A DNA stretch of 64,000 nucleotides from Candidatus Protochlamydia sp. (GTDB lineage Bacteria; Chlamydiota; Chlamydiia; Chlamydiales; Parachlamydiaceae): the NCBI GenBank assembly GCA_013695355.1, contig JACDAQ010000014.1:1-64000 (forward strand), in the 5' to 3' direction. Positions within the stretch are counted from its first letter, which is position 1. Each line of letters begins with the position of its first letter. Below, piece after piece: positions 47,793-58,400 of the stretch. A program made the position numbers and the translations under genes. The notes under the pieces were generated by a model, which made no database searches, was not told where the DNA came from, and was given only the letters and a program-made list of their open reading frames with translations.

Positions 47793-50700
47793 ATGACTGA
47801 CTTTGATAATAATTTTTATTTATCCAATCTAGATAAAGTATCTTATTATATCAAACCACCAGAAAGCGATAATAAACTAATCGATTTTTTAACAGAAACC
47901 AAAAAGTATATTTCACAATTATTTAATTATGCTTTTGGGGATAAGCATTGGTATGATAATGAGACTGCCTTCAAGGCTGTGCAACATTACATTTGGCAGG
48001 GAAAATTCAACCCCGAAATGGATAATAAAATTTTGGGAATCTGTCAAAAGCTTGAAGCAAGTCAAATTTCACCGAACGAAAAAAATCAATTAACACTTGC
48101 AAAAAAAGCCTGCTCTCCTCTTCCAAATGTTACAGACAGGATCCTTTTTCAACTTCTTGGTGATGAATTTGGACTTGGCAGTGAATTGGAGGGGGCAAAG
48201 CAAGTAGATATCATCGAATATTTTGAGAAATTTATAAGCTCGCGTAAAGAATTGTATCATATTAGCGATGATCTTTTAGATGAAATCAGAACGACGATGC
48301 TACTTTCCTTTTCATTAGATTCTGAAAAAATTACTGAAAAAGTAGTAGAGGTCATCGATGAAAATCATCAAAAAATTTTTTATCGAGATCTTCCACCTGA
48401 CTTTGTGGGGAAAGCCCACGAGAAACTCAAAGAAGCTTTCAAAGCGGAAAAATCTTTGCTTTTACCGGGGGGATGGATAGGAAAGCCAAGCGGCCATGCG
48501 ATGTACTATGAAGTAATTCCTCAGAAAAATGGCAAAGCTAATTTTCGCATTTATAATTTGGGTTCAGGTACAGGTGAGCACCAGACAACTATTATTAATG
48601 GAAAAATGAAAACGGCTCCCTATACAGAATGGAAGGGAATTGACCAAGAAAAATTTTTAAGCGCTCCATTTCTTTTGGCATTATACGAAACAAAAAAATT
48701 AAGCGAATATAAGGGGGAATCAACAGATTATAATGCATCCGATATCTATCAAGGCTTCCGGGCTTTTTTGAATCCTGAAGATGAGGTTGAAGAGGCAATT
48801 GAGCTTAGGATGAGCGGACAAAAAGCAGGAACATGTACTTGCCGCTCTTTTCTAGCTTTTTTAGCTACCCGAATGGAATCTCAGGATTATAAAAAACTTG
48901 TATTGGATATTGATCTTCATGCTCTTACCAATCGCGTGGCTAAAAATTCAATCGCCTCACAGAAAGAATTTAATTTGATCAAAAAATCGCATCAACATTT
49001 AAGCCGGAAGACTCAAAAAGCCTTTAAAACAAACATTATTGATAAGAATACATTGCAAAAAGATGTCGAAGAGCTCTCCTTTGTTAACAAAAGCATAAAA
49101 TCTTTTAAGGGTACTACAACATCTCCTGATCTTTCGCTCAAGCCATCTTATCAGAAACCTCACGGAACAATTACTGAAATAGGCAACCAATCCATCTCTT
49201 TACATCTACAAGCCGAAAAAAAAATTGAAGCGCCCCTTCCTCAGCCAGAAACAAAATACTTTTATCAGCTTAAAGAATTATTAAATAAAAATATTCCACT
49301 GAAAGTACAGCTAACCCAGGTCGCAAATATTTGCGAGCAAGCGCTGTCGAATAAGGGGCACGAGGCATTAGAACTCGGTATGATCGAATGGGCCCTCTCG
49401 CTTCCTAATGAACCAAAAAATTTGAGTTTAGCTTTTGATAAAAATCCCAAAGAAATGGAAAAAGCCATTACGAATTTAGGCCAGATTTCAGAATCTTTTT
49501 TTAAAAATTGTTTTCTAATTTCTAATTCAGAGACCATCGATCCCAAACGGCTTTATGTCCTCCAAAAGCTGTTATGGGCACAGATGTCATTAGCCCACCA
49601 AATCGAGCCCAAATGGAAAGTTTCTGCTTCTTCGCTTCCAACGGATGATCTTTTATTTAATTTTTTTGATCCTAGGATGGAAAAGGACAATTATTTAACC
49701 AAAATAAATACCCAGTATTATCATGATTTTGCGATGAATTTGGATTATCATTCAAATAAGAAGCAACCCATTGGTAAAAACGCAGCTTTGGAATTTACGG
49801 ATAAGAAAAAAGAATCTTATCTTGCTAAAGATGCGGCTTACCTTTTTCCTGATGTGGCCCCAGAAATCATTACTAAACTGACAAAGCAAGATAGCAATTT
49901 TCCAATACGCCCTTCTTTTCAACAAATTTCCCGTATTTACGCCAGTGATGCTTTACCTGAATGGATCAAATCTATTCGCAACACTCACCTTTCTTTAATT
50001 TATTTAAAAAACGAGCCCGTAGGCAATCCCCGAAAGCCTAATGCTACCCTGGAACTTGAATTTCATATAGATGATAGAAAGGATAATAGTTTTGTTTGGG
50101 TGAGCGTGAACGGAATTGATGGATCAGTGCAAGAGCTTTACCCCGTCATTAAGGAGATACGCAAGGACTCTACGGAACGATTTGCAGGGATGTACCGCCC
50201 CTTTTCTTCGCCTCAAAGTAAAGCTTTATTTAAAGCTTTGCAAAATTTTGCTGGTTACAATTCAAATGAAAAAAAAGCCTTATGTGCGGAAGCCGTTTCT
50301 CATCATCTTGATATGCCGGATGAAGATTTTCGGGAGCTAATGCATATCGTCACTACAACGACTATGAGAAAGCAGGAAGTTTTGGCTTTTTTTCAAAAAT
50401 ACCCTGAAAAACTCAAAGACCCTGATTACCAGGCTATATTTAAAATCCTTATGTTAAATAATGCGAACATGCAGAAAATTAGACCAAGCGAAACAATAAC
50501 AAGCCATTTAGCCTCATTTATGAAAAATTCCTTCACTCATTATCGGGCTCAAAATGAAATCCAAACTTGCACCTTTCTTTTAAACCTGTCTTACCAATTT
50601 TCAGCCTATTGTCCGGACGAACCTTTTTACAAAACAGCTCTAACAGAACTGCGAAATTTGCTATTAAAAGAAGGGTTGAAGCCCGAAGAAAAAAGCATTC

Positions 50701-53700
50701 TTTATGCCGAACTTATTGCTCAGCTTGCAGGCAAGGAAAAGCTTGAAAGGAATGAAATCAAAGAAATTTTAATAGGAAGTGCCTACCTAAATCAAAATCC
50801 TGTTCCTTCCCGCTGGGAAGAACCCCATATTCAGAAGGGAGTTAAAGATGCATTAATTATCCATGCTCTTCAAATAGAGCAAGAAATTAATCAAGAGCTA
50901 TTAAACGAATTGCTCTATGCCGTTTTTCCAGCAGCAAAAAAACAAGAGTGGAAAAGCAGCCAGTCAGGGGGGCATTTGGAATTTATTTCAAGTGATGAGA
51001 CCTATCGTTATGCCCCCTTAACCGGTCAACTGCAAGCAGCAAATGAAGCCACCCCCCTTCCTTCCGGGCTAAGAGAACACCCCTATTTTTGCAAGTTTTT
51101 CGCAGAGATCCGTGAGGGGGTCCCTCTTTCAGACAATATCTATGGGTTTAAGGACCAGAAGGGCAAAGAAACGCTTGTTAAATTGGAGAATGATCAACTA
51201 ATTATCGAGCAAAAGCATGCGGGAAGATGGTTAAAATTTATCCCTCCCAAACAGTTCATTGAAAACGTGAATGAAAATGTTTCTTCAGTTCTTATCAGCC
51301 GTGAACTGGTCCATCATTACCAACATTGGCAAGATTTGGAAGATCCCGCTCAGCTGCTGATGATCGATCCCTCCCTTGATCGGGCCGTCTATTCTGCCAA
51401 GCTGGAAGAAAATCAGATCGTTGAAATACGTCGTTTAGCAGACGGTGCGTATTTGGGACAATCATCTAATTTATTAAATAATTTTGAAGATAGGGCTTAT
51501 GTTCAAGAATGGTTTGACAGTCAGGGTAATTTAATTGAAATTGAATGTCCACGCTTCAATTTGAACTTTAAATATAATGCCGAAAATCAGCGTTTGCTAT
51601 GCGAGCAGAAAAAAGGCTATTTTCTTGATGCGTCCGCGCGTATTGAATATTTAGGTGTGTTTAAACATTATTTAGTTCTTAAAAATGATCAAGGCAAAGA
51701 GAGTGTTTTAATCCCCAAACAAAAATTTTATGCACCAAAGGAAAAAGAAGTTCTTGAACCTCGTTTCAAGATTGATTTGCAATTAGCCCTTGAAAACAGG
51801 GAAAAGCAAAGCTTTCTAACGTATGAAGTGAATGCTAGAAAGGAGCTTGTCAGCCCTAATGTAGAAGGGAATTTATATCTTGCAGAGGTGCTTTCACTCG
51901 TTCAGGAATATGACGCTGCAGCAATCATTCTTTTAAAAAGGGGAGTTAAGCTAAGTGCCTATAGCGAAGAGGAAAGGAAAGTACTGGAAGATTTCATCAA
52001 TATTCACCAGATTACTGGAGATGAGTCGGGCAACGCTTTAGCCCTGCGTAGTTTTGCAGGCTTTTGTCTCTTGAATAACTCCCTCACTTATCAAAAAGAT
52101 TTAGCAAATGGTGTTTTTGAACTTGTACACGAAAACTACCATAAATATTTGGAGCATCTTAACCATGCCACTTCGCTTAAATTAAAAAGCAGTGAAGAGA
52201 TATTTTTATTAAAAATTCTGCTTAGCCGCCGCTATGATCCTCTTCTGTCCGTACGATTAAAACTACTTGATCCTAAATATGTGCAAGTTATTCCTGAAAT
52301 TGAAGAAAAAGGATTTGATCAAGTAAAACAATTTAATCCCTTTGAAAAAATTAATATTAATTTCCCGCGAAAAGAAAAGGAAATTATTTTATTCACCAGG
52401 TCTGGGAAGGCAATTTCACAAAGGTTGGGTGATTTTTTTCTGGTGGCGTTAAAGGGAACAGCAAAAGAAAAAGCGAGCCTCGTGAATTATTTACCTTTTT
52501 TGCAGTATGAAAACTCGGGAAAGTACTTTGGAGAAGCGCTTTTCCTCAAAACCGTGCTGGAGAATCCAGTTGAATTCACCTCACCACCTCCCGGCGAAGA
52601 CTCTGTTTTGAATGACACCTTATTGAATTGGAAAAAAGAGACTTTGGTTAAAGCTGCTCGACTTAATCAGGGCGTGCTTCCATTCAATGTTAAAGAAAAA
52701 GAAATTACTATTACTGCTCAGGTTTCTCCTCCGCAAGGGAAGGAACTTAAAAAAGAATCTAATACTTTCACTCTTTCACTAACCGCAACCCCTCTTTTTT
52801 CAAATGATGTAAAAAGTTTTTTTACCATTAATTCAGAAAATAAGAAGGACGTATCTGTCCAGGAAATGCAAAGTTTAGCTAAAAATGTTTTGAAAGATAT
52901 TTCTGTGACAACTCCCATTTTAGAAAAAAATGAATGGGAGCGTATTGAAAGTGATATTCATGCTTATAATACACAAGAAAAACCCCCTACGTATCAGGTC
53001 TTAGAAAAAAATTCTTTACACCAACTTAATATTTTCCTTCAAAATAAGAAAAAATCAAATGATCTTTTATTGAAAAATGAAGAATTAGATATTCTCGCTT
53101 TTGCGAATGTAAAGCCTACATCTATTGAGGAAAAAAATCTTGAGAAGTTAGCTCGTTGGGGAAAGATAAAAAAAGTTTTAACTCTTGAACAGCTTATCCT
53201 TTATTTTGGAAAAAAAGATTTGCAAGGAATTCTCAAAGCCAACCCAGCTCTTAATAAGGCTCATGCAGAAAAGTTGATGTCGATGATAGGTAATTACCTT
53301 TTGAAGGCTACCCTTAGCCAACAGCTTGAAAGGGCGGAAGGGGTTATAAATGAAATAGCAGCATTAACTGTAGATGATGCAGAAAATATAAAAAATCTGA
53401 CTCAAAAATTGGCTTCTGCTCTTCCGCAAGCCCATCGTCGTTATGATCCGCAAAAAGACCCTCCTTACCTTGCCTTTGAAAAAACCTATGATCCTGAAAA
53501 AGACCCCGCCTACCTTGTTTTTGAATATGCTGCAAATATCTCTCTTTTTCCTGGCCAGGTCGCAAGCCTGGAAGTCTTTTTAGGCGGAGGAGAGGCCAAC
53601 CCTGTAATGGAAATGATCATGGGTTCAGGTAAATCAAAAGTCCTCCTTCCTCTATTAGGACTACTAAGAGCGGATGGGGAAGATCTTTCCATGCTAATTG

Positions 53701-56669
53701 TGCCTGAACCTCTTTTTGAAGATGTTTCGTCAGGCACTCAAAAAATATTAGGGGAAGCTTTTGATCAAAAACTTACCACTTTGCACTTTGACCGCAATAC
53801 GACATTCAGCACAGTCAGGCTGCAGACAATCCTTGACGCATTGCAGACGGTCCAAAAGGAAAAACTTTGCCTAATTATGACAAGTAAAAGCGTTCAGTGC
53901 CTGATATTGAAATATATTGAAAAATGTGAGGATTTCTTTAGGCAAGGTGGCAACGAACATTTCCCCGAAGAGCTAAAATTAATGCGGAGCATTCTTACAC
54001 TTCTATCAACATCAGGCTATCCGATAATCGATGAAGTAGATACGCTTCTGAGTATTTTGCACGAAACAAGTTTCAGTGTAGGCGAAAGCACCCCACCCAA
54101 TAAAAATGATGTTAAGTTGATTGGCTTATTTTATGCGTTGATCTACTCTGACCCTGAAATTAAAAACCTAGCAAACCTTGAAAGTGCTGCAGAGATTAAT
54201 AATGGGCAGCCCCTTACTGAAACAGTCTACAATGAAAAATTCAAGCCTTTGCTCGCAAAAAAACTTTTAACCTCTTTAGCTACGATTGAATTTGACAGCC
54301 TTTCCCTTAGGCAGAAAGTCCGTTCTTTTGTCAGTACTATGGATGAAAAAAAGGAGAAGCTGATTATTGATTATCTTTGCAGAAATGAAAGGAATGTGGA
54401 TAAAGCGCAAGAATATTTTAACACGCTCGATCAGGAGATTCAAGACCTGCTAGCCTTAGCCGGTGAAGAATTATGCCATCTTCTTCCCCATACACTGCTA
54501 AAAAATAGCGATGAGAAATATGGTCTTGACGAGGAGAAAGGGGGCATTATTGCTATTCCATTCTCGGCCGCAAAAACTCCTAGCCGCGGGTCTCAATTTG
54601 CAAACGCCTTTATTACGATGAACTATACTTTCCAAATTTATGCTAAAAAGGGGATTAGCCACTCCATCATAGAAAATGAAATAAAAAGGCTTCAGGGAGA
54701 GGTAATGAGGGAATTGAAAGAGGGCGGAAACCAGGGAGTTGAAAATACCGAAAGCTGGAAATTATTCAGTGCTCTTAGAGGCACTTCAAATATGCCTCTC
54801 TTTAATTACAAGCCACAAGAGCTTAATACACTCGTTTCTTTAATCAACTCAAATTTAAATCAAAAACAAAACTTTATTCAGCAGAATATTTTGCCCCAGC
54901 TTTTACTTCATAATGAAAAATTAAGCTGCAACCCGCTCAACTTAATTGCAGTATTAGGTAAGGTCATTGGGTTTACCGGTACGCTTAGCAATAGTAAAAG
55001 CATGCACCGAAAGCTTAATCCCAAGCCAGCTATTGGAACGGATGCCAAAACACTGTCTTTGCTACAAAAACATAGTTCGGGCCCAGTGCTTTCGGTAAAG
55101 GCAAATACGACTGAAGAACTATTAAAAGAATTATTTGAGAAAGGAGTGCAGTTCAATTTAATAGCCGATGCAGGAGGATACTGCAGAGAATGGGGAAATG
55201 AAAGGATTGCTAAATTTCTTGCTGTACAAGGGGGGCAGCCAGTCGTTTTCTATAATAAAGGGGGGCAGCAGGTGGAAACCGATGGGAAAAAAATCATTCT
55301 TTTGACTGAATCTAAGACTCCTCCTGATCAACGCAGAACATTTATGGACCAGGCACATACTACCGGCGCTGACGTTCCGCAAGGGCTAAATGCTATTGGT
55401 CTAGTGACAATTGGAGAAAATATGCTCTTAAGAGACCTCTTGCAAAGCGTCTGGCGGCTTAGGGGACTTGATAAAGGGCAGCGCGTTCAATTTGTTGTGA
55501 GCGATAAAGTAAAGGGTATGATCAATCAGGAGCTTGGAAGGAAAGAAGAGGAGGAGGTGGCTTATAAAGAAATTTTGAAATTTGTAATTCACAATCAAGC
55601 CAAACAGCAGGGTAAAGACAATTTTGCTGCGTTGAAGAAAGAATTGCGTAGCATTCCGCAAATGATCTTATTAGGTGTATTAATGCATTCCGATATTCCT
55701 CTCGAACAACAAAAGCAAGTTTACACCGAATTGCGTTCGACCTGGATTCAGCCTGCCGCCCAAAGACCTCGAGAATTATTTGGGAAAATAGCGCTTGAGC
55801 GTGAAACAAAATTTGTCGTTGAGGAAGAAATGAAGCAGGCTGCTTCCGGGCTTGAATCCTTATTTATTAAATTTCCTTGGCTTGAAGAAAAAGGGTTCAA
55901 TAAGAAAGAATTCGAAAATGATGTTAAATCGATAATCCAAAGAATGCAGGATAGTTTGCCTTCCATTGTTGTATCCCCCCTAAGCGATGACGAAAATACT
56001 GTTGAAGTAGAACAGGAGTTAAAGGCTGAGGAAGAAACGCAAGTTGAAATGGAAGTTCATTCCGAAGAAAAAAAGAAAGATTTAGGATTAAAACGCGGCC
56101 GTCTTGTACCCGTTGAAATTTTAAATGAGGAAATTTTCGCTGAAGCCTCGAAACAACCCTATTTTACTTTAAAACTTTTCTTTGAACAGGATCCCTCTCT
56201 TAAGCCCTATGCAAATGCTTTTAAGGGAATAGACCTTGTTTTAAACGTACTACAGTGGCCTAAAGAAAATCCACAGATCAAGGACTTACAACTGTTCGGA
56301 GCTAATCGTACTCCTCTTCATTTTGTTCAAATTAATGAAAACGGCACTTCGATCAAACTACTAAGCCAAAATGAAGCAGATGAAAATAATGAAAGCTTAT
56401 ATCATCTAACTCATGGGATTGTAAATCGCAATGATGAGCGTTTTTTAACCGCTGAGGTAAGAAAGCAGATCGTTCAAGCTAGGTTTTTGAATGGAGATTC
56501 CCATTACTCTAAGGCAGAGCTAGAGCTTTTGCGCAACTGGTTGAAAGAGGAAGGGGTTGGGAAAATGAGAGATTTGTTTAAAAAGCAGATTTTATCCGGC
56601 TTTCCAAATAAGGCGATCCAGCATTCAGGTAGCAATCTGGAACTTCTTTTTAAGGAGTTGAGCACCTAA
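47793..56669 (+). CDS. Giant DUF3638/DUF3645 protein with protease-like N-terminus and SF2-type ATPase core
   Basis: 2958 residues; the start at 47793 is chosen for GGAGG 5 nt upstream. Near the N-terminus, WIGKPSGHAMYYEVI (His235), IYNLGSG and GQKAGTCTCRSFLAFL (Gln343, Cys348) form a candidate permuted papain-like His...Cys site. The middle (about 400-1850) is unassigned. The DUF3638 segment starts near 1935 with a Walker-A-type MGSGKSKVLLPLLGLL, followed by IIDEVDTLL near 2075. DUF3645-like GGIIAIPFSAAKTPSRGS lies near 2250, then GFTGTL (2390), HTTGADVPQG (2525) and QSVWRLRGLDKGQ (2548), which fit SF2 helicase motifs I, II, IV, V and VI. An acidic run sits near 2740. It is probably an ATP-driven remodeller joined to a protease. 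Relics lie at 40590 and 61050. Confidence 0.8.
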   Translation: MTDFDNNFYLSNLDKVSYYIKPPESDNKLIDFLTETKKYISQLFNYAFGDKHWYDNETAFKAVQHYIWQGKFNPEMDNKILGICQKLEASQISPNEKNQLTLAKKACSPLPNVTDRILFQLLGDEFGLGSELEGAKQVDIIEYFEKFISSRKELYHISDDLLDEIRTTMLLSFSLDSEKITEKVVEVIDENHQKIFYRDLPPDFVGKAHEKLKEAFKAEKSLLLPGGWIGKPSGHAMYYEVIPQKNGKANFRIYNLGSGTGEHQTTIINGKMKTAPYTEWKGIDQEKFLSAPFLLALYETKKLSEYKGESTDYNASDIYQGFRAFLNPEDEVEEAIELRMSGQKAGTCTCRSFLAFLATRMESQDYKKLVLDIDLHALTNRVAKNSIASQKEFNLIKKSHQHLSRKTQKAFKTNIIDKNTLQKDVEELSFVNKSIKSFKGTTTSPDLSLKPSYQKPHGTITEIGNQSISLHLQAEKKIEAPLPQPETKYFYQLKELLNKNIPLKVQLTQVANICEQALSNKGHEALELGMIEWALSLPNEPKNLSLAFDKNPKEMEKAITNLGQISESFFKNCFLISNSETIDPKRLYVLQKLLWAQMSLAHQIEPKWKVSASSLPTDDLLFNFFDPRMEKDNYLTKINTQYYHDFAMNLDYHSNKKQPIGKNAALEFTDKKKESYLAKDAAYLFPDVAPEIITKLTKQDSNFPIRPSFQQISRIYASDALPEWIKSIRNTHLSLIYLKNEPVGNPRKPNATLELEFHIDDRKDNSFVWVSVNGIDGSVQELYPVIKEIRKDSTERFAGMYRPFSSPQSKALFKALQNFAGYNSNEKKALCAEAVSHHLDMPDEDFRELMHIVTTTTMRKQEVLAFFQKYPEKLKDPDYQAIFKILMLNNANMQKIRPSETITSHLASFMKNSFTHYRAQNEIQTCTFLLNLSYQFSAYCPDEPFYKTALTELRNLLLKEGLKPEEKSILYAELIAQLAGKEKLERNEIKEILIGSAYLNQNPVPSRWEEPHIQKGVKDALIIHALQIEQEINQELLNELLYAVFPAAKKQEWKSSQSGGHLEFISSDETYRYAPLTGQLQAANEATPLPSGLREHPYFCKFFAEIREGVPLSDNIYGFKDQKGKETLVKLENDQLIIEQKHAGRWLKFIPPKQFIENVNENVSSVLISRELVHHYQHWQDLEDPAQLLMIDPSLDRAVYSAKLEENQIVEIRRLADGAYLGQSSNLLNNFEDRAYVQEWFDSQGNLIEIECPRFNLNFKYNAENQRLLCEQKKGYFLDASARIEYLGVFKHYLVLKNDQGKESVLIPKQKFYAPKEKEVLEPRFKIDLQLALENREKQSFLTYEVNARKELVSPNVEGNLYLAEVLSLVQEYDAAAIILLKRGVKLSAYSEEERKVLEDFINIHQITGDESGNALALRSFAGFCLLNNSLTYQKDLANGVFELVHENYHKYLEHLNHATSLKLKSSEEIFLLKILLSRRYDPLLSVRLKLLDPKYVQVIPEIEEKGFDQVKQFNPFEKININFPRKEKEIILFTRSGKAISQRLGDFFLVALKGTAKEKASLVNYLPFLQYENSGKYFGEALFLKTVLENPVEFTSPPPGEDSVLNDTLLNWKKETLVKAARLNQGVLPFNVKEKEITITAQVSPPQGKELKKESNTFTLSLTATPLFSNDVKSFFTINSENKKDVSVQEMQSLAKNVLKDISVTTPILEKNEWERIESDIHAYNTQEKPPTYQVLEKNSLHQLNIFLQNKKKSNDLLLKNEELDILAFANVKPTSIEEKNLEKLARWGKIKKVLTLEQLILYFGKKDLQGILKANPALNKAHAEKLMSMIGNYLLKATLSQQLERAEGVINEIAALTVDDAENIKNLTQKLASALPQAHRRYDPQKDPPYLAFEKTYDPEKDPAYLVFEYAANISLFPGQVASLEVFLGGGEANPVMEMIMGSGKSKVLLPLLGLLRADGEDLSMLIVPEPLFEDVSSGTQKILGEAFDQKLTTLHFDRNTTFSTVRLQTILDALQTVQKEKLCLIMTSKSVQCLILKYIEKCEDFFRQGGNEHFPEELKLMRSILTLLSTSGYPIIDEVDTLLSILHETSFSVGESTPPNKNDVKLIGLFYALIYSDPEIKNLANLESAAEINNGQPLTETVYNEKFKPLLAKKLLTSLATIEFDSLSLRQKVRSFVSTMDEKKEKLIIDYLCRNERNVDKAQEYFNTLDQEIQDLLALAGEELCHLLPHTLLKNSDEKYGLDEEKGGIIAIPFSAAKTPSRGSQFANAFITMNYTFQIYAKKGISHSIIENEIKRLQGEVMRELKEGGNQGVENTESWKLFSALRGTSNMPLFNYKPQELNTLVSLINSNLNQKQNFIQQNILPQLLLHNEKLSCNPLNLIAVLGKVIGFTGTLSNSKSMHRKLNPKPAIGTDAKTLSLLQKHSSGPVLSVKANTTEELLKELFEKGVQFNLIADAGGYCREWGNERIAKFLAVQGGQPVVFYNKGGQQVETDGKKIILLTESKTPPDQRRTFMDQAHTTGADVPQGLNAIGLVTIGENMLLRDLLQSVWRLRGLDKGQRVQFVVSDKVKGMINQELGRKEEEEVAYKEILKFVIHNQAKQQGKDNFAALKKELRSIPQMILLGVLMHSDIPLEQQKQVYTELRSTWIQPAAQRPRELFGKIALERETKFVVEEEMKQAASGLESLFIKFPWLEEKGFNKKEFENDVKSIIQRMQDSLPSIVVSPLSDDENTVEVEQELKAEEETQVEMEVHSEEKKKDLGLKRGRLVPVEILNEEIFAEASKQPYFTLKLFFEQDPSLKPYANAFKGIDLVLNVLQWPKENPQIKDLQLFGANRTPLHFVQINENGTSIKLLSQNEADENNESLYHLTHGIVNRNDERFLTAEVRKQIVQARFLNGDSHYSKAELELLRNWLKEEGVGKMRDLFKKQILSGFPNKAIQHSGSNLELLFKELST

Positions 56670-56806
56670 TTTAAGAGCACATAAAATAACCGGTAAAAAG
56701 CGCACGTTGGAAAATTTAATCTTTTTTTGATTCTTAACATAAAAATTATTTGCTATTAATGAATAAATTTTATCATGAATTAATTCATTAAAAATAAAGG
56801 ATTTTT

Positions 56807-57670
56807 ATGTTACCTATTTTTCCAAAACATTGTCCGATTTGTCCTAGCAATGGTGTATCAAAAGCTATCCCTGATCACAAATATGGGGACTATATTATTT
56901 TAAAGCCTAATGAGGCTAGTTGTCATGAAATAAATAAATTAAGCCAAATTTATAAAAGCGTATTAATAAATGAAATCCCTCAAATTGAGCAAAATATTAA
57001 AATTAATTCGACTGATGAAATGCATTTAACGCTTGCCATGCCGCTAAGAGCAATGAAGAGGAAGGAAGTTGCTGATTTATTAAATAGGCTGAATCAGGTT
57101 ACGAATCAATCACAGACATTTGATATGATATTTAGAGATCCAAAAAAAGAAGGCTCTTATAGATGCGTTTTTGGATCACCTAATTACTCTCCTAATTTTG
57201 ATATCAGATTGAGCAAGCCTGCTCAAAATTACTATGATCATCATGCCATTAGCTCGCATGACAATTTAATGGATCTTGCTGATAATATTCATAAGTACTG
57301 CGAGGAAAATAAATTAGTTGATATTTCCAGAAATTCGGATGGTTCTTGTAATGCATTCAAACCGCATATCTCTCTGGGAAAAATTACAGGTGAAAACGCC
57401 TGCGAATTACTTCATAATAGAGAAAAGCATTCTCAAGGTCAAAAACAACTCTCTTATTTGGTCAGCAGCGAAGCAAGTAAAGTTTTTGGATGTAAAAAGC
57501 AGCATAAGCATTGCAGTTCTTTGCCCCTTAAATTTGATAGAATTGAAATTTTACGTTGTGATTCACAAAAAGGGGTGGACCATCAGACAACCTGTTTGGG
57601 AAGCCTCGATTTAAATTCAAAGACGATCAGCCTGGCGAAACAATTTCCTGGCTGTAATCATAAAGGTTAA
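56807..57670 (+). CDS. 2H phosphoesterase-like protein
   Basis: 287 residues with two H-x-[ST]-L motifs, HLTLAMP (His73) and HISLGKI (His187), spaced as in the 2H superfamily (2'-5' RNA ligase/cyclic phosphodiesterase fold). Members cleave 2',5'-linked oligoadenylates, cyclic phosphates or tRNA-splicing products; which one applies here cannot be said. Cysteines are frequent (HCPICP at the start, several near 225-240), possibly metal-binding. AAGGA precedes the ATG. The 3' end is duplicated at 62997-63096. Confidence 0.7.
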   Translation: MLPIFPKHCPICPSNGVSKAIPDHKYGDYIILKPNEASCHEINKLSQIYKSVLINEIPQIEQNIKINSTDEMHLTLAMPLRAMKRKEVADLLNRLNQVTNQSQTFDMIFRDPKKEGSYRCVFGSPNYSPNFDIRLSKPAQNYYDHHAISSHDNLMDLADNIHKYCEENKLVDISRNSDGSCNAFKPHISLGKITGENACELLHNREKHSQGQKQLSYLVSSEASKVFGCKKQHKHCSSLPLKFDRIEILRCDSQKGVDHQTTCLGSLDLNSKTISLAKQFPGCNHKG

Positions 57671-57700
57671 AAAGATTTTAGCACTTGCGAATGGCTTTGC

Positions 57701-57742
57701 ACAAAGTTTTTAGAGTTCATGAATGAACTCTAAAAACTTTGT
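57701..57742. terminator. Perfect 20-bp inverted repeat, bidirectional terminator
   Basis: ACAAAGTTTTTAGAGTTCAT and its exact complement are separated by two bases. The A and T tracts at its shoulders allow termination in both directions, between the 2H gene (plus) and the map fragment (minus). A worn counterpart is at 63124-63163. Confidence 0.7.
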
Positions 57743-57764
57743 GGAATTATATTAATACGAATTG

Positions 57765-57879
57765 TCATCGAACCCAAGTCGTTAAAATTTCATAGCCGCT
57801 TCTGTGATCAATAACGTATGCTCCCACTGCGCACTGGGGTTGCCATCTTTTGTGCGTGCTGTCCAATGGTCTACCGGAT
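57765..57879 (-). pseudogene. C-terminal fragment of a map duplicate
   Basis: Nearly identical to the last 38 codons of the intact map gene (63184-63298), ending abruptly after CTACCGGAT. One base is deleted (CATAGCCGC against CATAGCCCGC), which shifts the frame. Confidence 0.9.
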
Positions 57880-58125
57880 TTAAAAGTGCGGGTGATCAAT
57901 GTAGTTGATCTGATCAGCCAGAAAAAGAGCATCCTCATGGTGGCCTTTCAGATGCCGATTTTGATGAAATGTTCACAACCGACAAGCCCGTTATTTTCGC
58001 TTATCATGGCTATCCCTGGCTTGTGCATTGACTCACTTACCGTAGGAACAATCATGGAAATATACATGTCAGGGGATATAAGGAAGAAGGGACAACCACA
58101 ACTCCATCGACAACGGTTTCAACCC
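57880..58125 (+). pseudogene. Phosphoketolase (xfp) relic
   Basis: Joined directly to the map fragment. In one frame it reads [11 protein letters not shown]. In the next it reads [32 protein letters not shown], a stop, [20 protein letters not shown] and TTTTP. This is the conserved C-terminal region of D-xylulose-5-phosphate/fructose-6-phosphate phosphoketolase. Frameshift and stop make it dead. From here to 58400 nothing else is recognisable. Confidence 0.85.
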
Positions 58126-58400
58126 CCCTACTATTACATTATTATATTTTTCTTCAGCTAGCAAAATTTATGTTCGTTACTAATTATAACAAAATATTTA
58201 TTATTTAACGAATAATCAAAATTATTTCATTTTATTAATTCAACTATATTTTATATTAAAACTATAAAACTGAACGCTCTACAATTATTTATCTTAAAAT
58301 TAACAACTTAGCTTAATATTAATTTAGTATATTTATATATAACTAGTTTAATTATAATAATATATATACATATACTATTATTAGTAAAAGTTAGGTTTTT

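Noticed and set aside
57850-58161. A 103-codon plus-strand open frame
   Set aside because: Its translation is an out-of-frame reading of the phosphoketolase relic; the coding signal lies in neighbouring frames with a stop and shifts.
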